From the NCBI RefSeq assembly GCF_005503355.1, contig NZ_SCMK01000030.1, positions 1 to 53,999 of the forward strand: a stretch of 53,999 bases of DNA, read 5' to 3'. The stretch's first letter is position 1. The number at the start of each line of letters is the position of its first letter. Below the pieces are notes generated by a model that had not been told where the DNA came from, did no database searches, and was given only the letters and a program-made list of their open reading frames with translations. Source of the stretch: Sphingomonas sp. 1F27F7B (lineage in GTDB: Bacteria; Pseudomonadota; Alphaproteobacteria; Sphingomonadales; Sphingomonadaceae). The position numbers and the translations under genes are program-made. This document shows positions 50,201-53,999 of the stretch, in pieces.

Positions 50201-50311
50201 GCTGGCCGGGGTGTCCTGTGCGAACGCAGGCGCTGCAATGAGCGAGCCCGCAAGCACAAAGGCGGACAAGGCCGCCCCAGTGCGCAGGCGCGTGATCTCA
50301 GTCTTCTTCAT
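47291..50311 (-). CDS. Large TonB-dependent receptor
   Basis: Outer-membrane receptor of 1006 residues. Signal peptide of ~32 residues (ending APAFAQ), a disordered Ala/Pro stretch, TonB-box region DIVVTGTIFRQSD, plug domain (~55-165: LVLVDGLRSTNFPLSD, LKDGASSLYGADAIGGVVNI) and a long barrel ending GANFKF with the terminal Phe. Plugs of the form SLYGADAIGGVVNIITRK belong to the large sphingomonad/xanthomonad receptors for carbohydrates and other organics rather than siderophores. No partner enzymes lie beside it; the upstream region carries a tandem 13-base repeat. Ligand unknown. Confidence 0.93.
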   Translation of the reverse strand: MKKTEITRLRTGAALSAFVLAGSLIAAPAFAQDTPASAPAAQQDAPSNDGDIVVTGTIFRQSDTHTALPVTVITSETLERAGITNVTDAIRSASADGAGSIGNGFTSGFSAGGAAVSLRNLGVSSTLVLVDGLRSTNFPLSDDGHNSYVDLNSIPMVNVQQVQILKDGASSLYGADAIGGVVNIITRKKMTGIEAGIEGGATQKGDGAKYRAKLLVGYGDYDTQGFNVYIGGDYEYGGRISADSRGFPFNTLDLRSIGGNDNNRADDTLGTATTDAVVTRTRQTDLNNPLAGSVTNATTPAIFTSLTPLANCAYGTYSENTAQRVGSACKHDNTREYAQITPLQERYDAVGRLSFRLAENVEGYVAASYAHSRVNIITPPRAIRQTQAFGGSPSTSTTNPGIVLPVYICSSGVNCATAADRQLNPNNPYAAAYANDPANGAARLYYLFGDVRSGSNRVNEVFRVTGGLHGTIADTWNWNVEAGYSRADLSLTQYGWANLNGLVKAINTGSYNFVNPSLNTQAVRDSVLPPINARSNSSELTVDASLSRSLFTLPGGDVRMAVGGQYRKEKLTNNSANPNLDIPGLSTAQAYGDRSVWAGYFEVDVPLLDSLDIDLSGRYDHYSTGIGRFSPKATAKFQPIKQIAIRGTYSEGFRAPTFAESDPRSSYSGFVGYTPTGAFLTAHPSNPTYIAPYSLGRGYVGNPAIKPETSRSFTLGTIFEPTPWLSFTADYFNVKKSNLIVTGPQTSDAINAYYSVAGQTFASAAAAAAAGCAKVAAVGAGYSCNVVDGADPFAPNALPRLLVVNAPYVNTAYMVIAGLEFTADARIKFSENFRWESRVDVQETLKYDLHPGAGRPVQRYAGTVGPEDLSSGGGTPRWRGNWQNTFTFNQFSLSTTTYFVGSMKGVAADQASSVNGDTSCATAAIYKPTTGNADFCHIKSFVYTDVNLTVKVNDQFSFFGLVGNVTNARAPLFANTAYPSQVNTLTSWHSAGLIGRTFRAGANFKF

Positions 50312-50465
50312 TTACTCTACCCTCCCTCTCCTTGGTCCCGCCAAGAGGCGGGCGGAAGAAACTCGTGCCTTCGTCGCCCCTCCCTGGGGGTGCTGGCGAA
50401 GCGGCGCGACGATGATGGCGTGTCTTACTCGTGTAAAGCATCTGGACGCCGGAAAGGATTGTTGC

Positions 50466-50493
50466 CTGTGTGTTTCTGGGCTGTGTGTTTCTG
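50466..50493. repeat. Tandem 13-base direct repeat upstream of the TonB receptor
   Basis: CTGTGTGTTTCTG occurs at 50466-50478 and again at 50481-50493, a 15-base period, about 160 bases upstream of the receptor start codon. Low-complexity slippage or an operator are both possible. Confidence 0.5.
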
Positions 50494-50927
50494 AAATACC
50501 ACACCCGTGCGATGGGGGCTGGCGCTGCCGATGATGTCAGCCCGCCCGCCCGGCAACGGCATGCCCAAGTGTTGCGAAAAATGGCCGTCGAATTCGATGG
50601 GTCGTGTCCGGCGTGGCTGCCTATTGGGTGCGGCACATCAAGAGCATCGCGCCTGAAGAACGCGTGGGCGTTTCAGTCGCCTTGCAGCGAGTCGGCTATG
50701 CTACCTATGGAAATTGGTCGCACGCCGCCGGCAGATTCATTGGCATTGATTTGAAAGCATCGGTGGAGCTGTGGCGGTCACGCGGTCATATTCGGCAATG
50801 TCGGAAGTCTGCCCAGGCTCGCGCGGCAATGGCGCGGGCGCCGCGCTCGAGGCCGCCGAATCGCCTGATCGGCTGGTGCCGGCCCAAGAGGACTGCCGAT
50901 CCTGGCGGTGGCCGGAGCGTTCGTGAA

Positions 50928-50960
50928 GCAGGGGCGGCGCCCTTGGCCGGCCGCCCCTGC
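50928..50960. terminator. GC-rich hairpin next to the outer-membrane-protein-like tail
   Basis: GCAGGGGCGGC and GCCGCCCCTGC form an 11-base-pair stem immediately after (in minus-strand sense) the stop codon at 50966. It may be the transcript end of the gene whose tail remains there. No clear T-run. Confidence 0.5.
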
Positions 50961-50965
50961 CTAGT

Positions 50966-51070
50966 TCAGAAGTGGATGCCGATGCCGAGCAGCGCGCCGT
51001 CGAGATTGTCCCTCGCGCTGCTGGTGCCTCCGGCGATCGTCGCGTCCGGTCGCAGCTCGAAATCGGCATG
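50966..51070 (-). pseudogene. Remnant of an outer-membrane beta-barrel protein (C-terminal end only)
   Basis: The minus strand reads HADFELRPDATIAGGT then SSARDNLDGALLGIGIHF and a stop. Alternating residues and a terminal Phe are the signature of the last beta-strands of an outer-membrane barrel, for example an OmpW-like protein. Upstream the frame changes to GC-rich, Pro/Arg-rich text with no start, so only the tail is left. It is followed by a strong hairpin, as a true gene end would be. Short, so chance cannot be excluded. Confidence 0.35.
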
Positions 51071-51147
51071 GCCCGGTTTGCCGCAGGGCCGGGCTCGGAT
51101 CGGCGGCGGCCTCCTTCCAGGGCCGCCGCCTTTCCCTTCGGGATATG

Positions 51148-51180
51148 AAAAGGGGCCCGGCGCCTGGCGCCGGACCCCCT
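51148..51180 (-). terminator. Rho-independent terminator of acnA
   Basis: In minus-strand sense GGGGTCCGGCGCC pairs with GGCGCCGGGCCCC (one imperfect position) around a short loop, followed by TTTTC. It starts about 20 bases after the acnA stop codon at 51199. Confidence 0.85.
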
Positions 51181-51198
51181 ATTTGCGATCGCTCCGGA

Positions 51199-53871
51199 TC
51201 AGGCGGCGAGCTTGCGCAGCACGTACTGGAGGATGCCGCCGTTGAGGAAATATTCCAGCTCGTTGACGGTATCGATGCGGCAACGGGTGAGGAAGGTCTC
51301 CTTGGTGCCGTCCTCGCGGGTAAGTTCGACCTCGACCTCCTGCCGGGGGCGGAGGCTGCCGACGTTGCGGATCGTGAAGGTGTCGTCGCCCTTGAGCTTC
51401 AGCGTCTCGCGAGTCACGCCCTCGGCGAACTGGAGCGGCAGGATGCCCATGCCGACCAGGTTCGAGCGGTGGATGCGCTCAAAGCTCTCGGTGATGACCG
51501 CGCGCACGCCGAGCAGGTTGGTGCCCTTGGCCGCCCAGTCACGCGAGGAGCCGGTGCCGTATTCCTTGCCCGCAATGATGACAAGCGAAGTACCGTCGGC
51601 CTTGTGGCGCATTGCGGCATCGTAAATCGGCATTACCTGGCCACCATAGCGAGTCATGCCGCCTTCGATGCCGGGCACCATTTCATTGCGAATACGGATG
51701 TTCGCGAAAGTACCGCGGACCATGACTTCGTCATTGCCGCGACGTGCACCGTAGCTGTTGAAATCCTTCTTTGCAACCTGATGCTCCTGCAGGAACGTGC
51801 CTGCCGGGCTGTCGGCCTTGATCGAGCCGGCCGGGGAGATGTGGTCGGTGGTGATCGAGTCGCCGAGGATGGCGAGGGGCTTGGCCTCGATGATATCGGT
51901 GACCGGGGCGGGGGTCATGGTAAGCCCCTCGAAATAGGGCGGGTTGTGGATATAGGTCGAGCCCGCGCGCCACTGATAGGTGTCGGAGCCCTCGACCAGG
52001 ATCTTCCGCCAGTGATCGTCGCCGGCATAGACGTTGGCGTAGCGCGAACGGAACATCGCGTCGTCGATGTTCGCGGTGATCAAACCGGCGACTTCCTCGT
52101 TCGTCGGCCAGATGTCCTTGAGGAACACGTCCGCGCCGTCCGAGCCCTGGCCGATCGGCGTTTCGTACATGTCCTCGGTCACCGTGCCCTTGAGCGCATA
52201 GGCAACCACCAGCGGCGGCGAGGCGAGGAAGTTCGCGCGCACGTCCGGAGAGACGCGACCCTCGAAATTGCGGTTGCCCGACAGCACCGAGGCCGCGACG
52301 ATGTCGTTGCCGTTGATCGCCGCCGAGATCGGCTCCGCCAGCGGGCCCGAATTGCCGATGCAGGTCGTGCAGCCATAGCCGACCAGGTTGAACCCGATCG
52401 CGTCAAGATCGGCGGACAGACCCGTCTTGTTCAGATAGTCGGTCACCACCTGCGAGCCCGGCGCGAGCGAAGTCTTGACCCAGGGCTTGCGCGTCAGCCC
52501 CTTCTCACGCGCCTTGCGGGCGACGAGGCCGGCCGCGATCAGCACCGAGGGATTGGAGGTGTTCGTGCACGACGTGATCGCCGCGATCACCACGTCGCCG
52601 TCGCCGATGTCGTGGTCCTTGCCCGCGACCGGCACGCGCGCCGCATGATCCTTCTTGTAGACCTTGGTCAGGTCGCCGTTGAACACTTCATCGACGCTGT
52701 CGAGGCTGACGCGGTCCTGCGGGCGCTTCGGGCCGGCGAGGCTCGGGCGCACGCTGCTCATGTCGAGCTCCAGCGTGTCGGTGAAGATCGGCTCGACGCT
52801 GTCGACGTCGTGCCACATGCCCTGGGCCTTGGCATAGGCCTCGACCAGCGCGACCGTCTCGTCCGGACGGCCGGTCAGGCGCATGTAATCGAGCGTCTTG
52901 TCGTCGATCGGGAAGAAGCCGCAGGTCGCGCCATATTCGGGCGCCATGTTGGCGATCGTCGCGCGGTCAGCCAGCGTCATCGCGTGCAGGCCCGGGCCGT
53001 AGAATTCGACGAAGCGGCCGACCACGCCCTTGGCACGCAGCATCTGGGTGACGGTGAGCACCAGGTCGGTGGCGGTGATGCCTTCGCCGAGCTTGCCGGT
53101 CAGCTTGAAGCCGACGACTTCGGGGATCAGCATCGACACCGGCTGGCCGAGCATCGCCGCCTCGGCCTCGATGCCGCCCACGCCCCAGCCGAGCACGCCC
53201 AACCCGTTGACCATGGTGGTGTGGCTGTCGGTGCCGACCAGCGTGTCCGGATAGGCGATCGTCGTGCCGTCGGCATTCTTCGACGACCAGATCGACTGGG
53301 CGATATATTCGAGATTGACCTGGTGGCAGATGCCGGTGCCCGGGGGCACGACCGAGAAATTGTCGAGCGCCTTCGAGCCCCATTTCAGGAACTCGTAGCG
53401 CTCGGCATTGCGCTCATATTCGAGCGCGACGTTATCCTCGAACGCCTTGGGCGTGCCGAACTCGTCGACCATCACCGAGTGATCGATGACGAGATGGACG
53501 GGGACCTGCGGATTGATCTTCTGCGCGTCGCCGCCGAGCTTGGTGATCGCGTCGCGCATCGCGGCGAGATCGACCACGCAGGGCACGCCGGTGAAGTCCT
53601 GCATCAGCACGCGGGCCGGGCGATACTGGATCTCGCGGTTCGAGCGCGCGTCCTTCTGCCAGTCAACGATTGCCTGGGCATCGGCCTGGGTGACGGTGGT
53701 GCCGTCCTCGAAGCGCAGCATGTTCTCGAGCAGCACCTTCATCGAGAAGGGCAGGCGGCTGATGTCGCCGAGCTTCTTCGCGGCCTTGGGCAGCGAGAAA
53801 TAGTCGTAGCTGGCGGTGCCGACGCTGAGCGTGTCGCGGGTGCCGAGGGTGTCGTTGCCGATCGCGGTCAT
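51199..53871 (-). CDS. acnA: Aconitate hydratase A
   Basis: TCA-cycle enzyme that interconverts citrate and isocitrate through cis-aconitate with a 4Fe-4S cluster, in the cytoplasm. Length 890 residues, standard for AcnA/IRP-type aconitases. The cluster cysteines are in ITSCTNTSNPSV and GCTTCIGNSGPL; other motifs are VLMQDFTGVPCVVDLAAMRD, LVGTDSHTTMVNGLGVLGWG, and the swivel-domain GSSRDWAAKGTNLLGV. The start MTAIGNDTLGTRDTL is typical. It is a single gene with its own terminator. It is not obviously linked to the tricarboxylate-sensing genes 33 kb away. Confidence 0.97.
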   Translation of the reverse strand: MTAIGNDTLGTRDTLSVGTASYDYFSLPKAAKKLGDISRLPFSMKVLLENMLRFEDGTTVTQADAQAIVDWQKDARSNREIQYRPARVLMQDFTGVPCVVDLAAMRDAITKLGGDAQKINPQVPVHLVIDHSVMVDEFGTPKAFEDNVALEYERNAERYEFLKWGSKALDNFSVVPPGTGICHQVNLEYIAQSIWSSKNADGTTIAYPDTLVGTDSHTTMVNGLGVLGWGVGGIEAEAAMLGQPVSMLIPEVVGFKLTGKLGEGITATDLVLTVTQMLRAKGVVGRFVEFYGPGLHAMTLADRATIANMAPEYGATCGFFPIDDKTLDYMRLTGRPDETVALVEAYAKAQGMWHDVDSVEPIFTDTLELDMSSVRPSLAGPKRPQDRVSLDSVDEVFNGDLTKVYKKDHAARVPVAGKDHDIGDGDVVIAAITSCTNTSNPSVLIAAGLVARKAREKGLTRKPWVKTSLAPGSQVVTDYLNKTGLSADLDAIGFNLVGYGCTTCIGNSGPLAEPISAAINGNDIVAASVLSGNRNFEGRVSPDVRANFLASPPLVVAYALKGTVTEDMYETPIGQGSDGADVFLKDIWPTNEEVAGLITANIDDAMFRSRYANVYAGDDHWRKILVEGSDTYQWRAGSTYIHNPPYFEGLTMTPAPVTDIIEAKPLAILGDSITTDHISPAGSIKADSPAGTFLQEHQVAKKDFNSYGARRGNDEVMVRGTFANIRIRNEMVPGIEGGMTRYGGQVMPIYDAAMRHKADGTSLVIIAGKEYGTGSSRDWAAKGTNLLGVRAVITESFERIHRSNLVGMGILPLQFAEGVTRETLKLKGDDTFTIRNVGSLRPRQEVEVELTREDGTKETFLTRCRIDTVNELEYFLNGGILQYVLRKLAA

Positions 53872-53999
53872 GAGGCGCGGGGTCCTTTCTTTTGTCCGGC
53901 CGGGCGCTCGGGGGACGTGGCTCCATCATAGGGCCGCGCGGGCGCACCGGAGTGCTGCGAATGCGAAGATTCGCGGGTGCCGCTAGCACGCGGGAGGGG

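Larger units (their letters stand above)
50312..51198. other. Long gene-poor region between TonB receptor and aconitase genes
   Basis: About 890 bases with no convincing complete gene. It holds the receptor promoter region, a tandem 13-base repeat (50466-50493), a hairpin (50928-50960), a short outer-membrane-protein-like tail on the minus strand (50966-51070) and the acnA terminator. Weak protein-like text on the plus strand around 50604-50775 begins at a GTG without a ribosome site and is not called. Confidence 0.6.

Noticed and set aside
47276..50494. Very long open frame antisense to the 1006-residue TonB receptor
   Set aside because: It mirrors the receptor gene and is rich in Arg, Ala and Gly with no motif; the minus-strand frame has a signal peptide, plug and barrel. 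A codon-bias shadow.
50604..50775. Protein-like text on the plus strand beginning at a GTG
   Set aside because: No ribosome site, no family resemblance, and the frame soon becomes Arg/Pro-rich before running into the acnA end.
51145..53931. Long open frame antisense to acnA
   Set aside because: Same effect: the opposite strand encodes a complete aconitase with its cluster cysteines.

Overview
The window is GC-rich, gene-dense DNA with several large TonB-dependent receptors, a CitMHS carrier, an AcnA aconitase and LytTR-type signalling. Together these suggest an alphaproteobacterium of the sphingomonad type (Sphingomonas, Sphingopyxis, Novosphingobium or relatives). This placement is inferred from gene content and style; no 16S rRNA gene is present. 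I see no insertion sequence, prophage or CRISPR array.

Layout. (1) 0.2-1.3 kb: an orphan MreB. (2) 1.4-12.7 kb: a catabolic and uptake locus. A minus-strand series (AraC regulator, M20 amidohydrolase, GMC alcohol dehydrogenase, aldehyde dehydrogenase, MFS permease, M14-type carboxypeptidase), whose last five genes overlap at stop/start codons, faces a plus-strand TonB receptor followed by a DUF3089 alpha/beta hydrolase. The core resembles the sphingomonad polyethylene-glycol (peg) gene set, with amide hydrolases in place of the acyl-CoA ligase. (3) 12.9-28.2 kb: an unusual cluster of six PstS-like periplasmic binding proteins with no ABC permease or ATPase. It is interleaved with two YVTN beta-propeller proteins, a CitMHS-type transporter, a siderophore-type TonB receptor, a small secreted protein and a membrane protein that joins a TctC-type periplasmic binding domain to a cytoplasmic LuxR-type helix-turn-helix. 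Inverted or direct CGGAT repeats lie upstream of most units, so a shared regulon is plausible. (4) 28.4-31.8 kb: a small membrane protein, a serine beta-lactamase-like autotransporter and a decayed gene fragment. (5) 31.8-39.5 kb: a complete RNA-repair locus. RtcR is divergent from a sigma-54 promoter that reads through a tRNA-Pro-like sequence, the Ro60 homologue Rsr, four tandem Y RNA-like ncRNAs, RtcB, an unrecognised 157-residue protein, an RlaP-type nucleotidyltransferase and RtcA. (6) 39.7-54 kb: mostly housekeeping genes: glutaminyl cyclase, a LytS/LytR two-component pair, a rhodanese, an amino-acid permease with MTA phosphorylase and an FKBP isomerase, a 1006-residue TonB receptor and aconitase AcnA.

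The two most interesting regions are the RNA-repair locus and the binding-protein cluster. In the RNA-repair locus each Y RNA-like element has a two-part Ro-binding-type stem capped by a tRNA-like module that is circularly permuted in at least three copies, and the modules seem to be built from different tRNAs. This gives Rsr a set of distinct RNA partners next to the ligase (RtcB), the cyclase (RtcA) and a nucleotidyltransferase. The binding-protein cluster looks like an uncharacterised sensing or uptake system, possibly for tricarboxylate or metal-tricarboxylate, with its own membrane-tethered regulator. All calls were made by reading the sequence; no database search was run.
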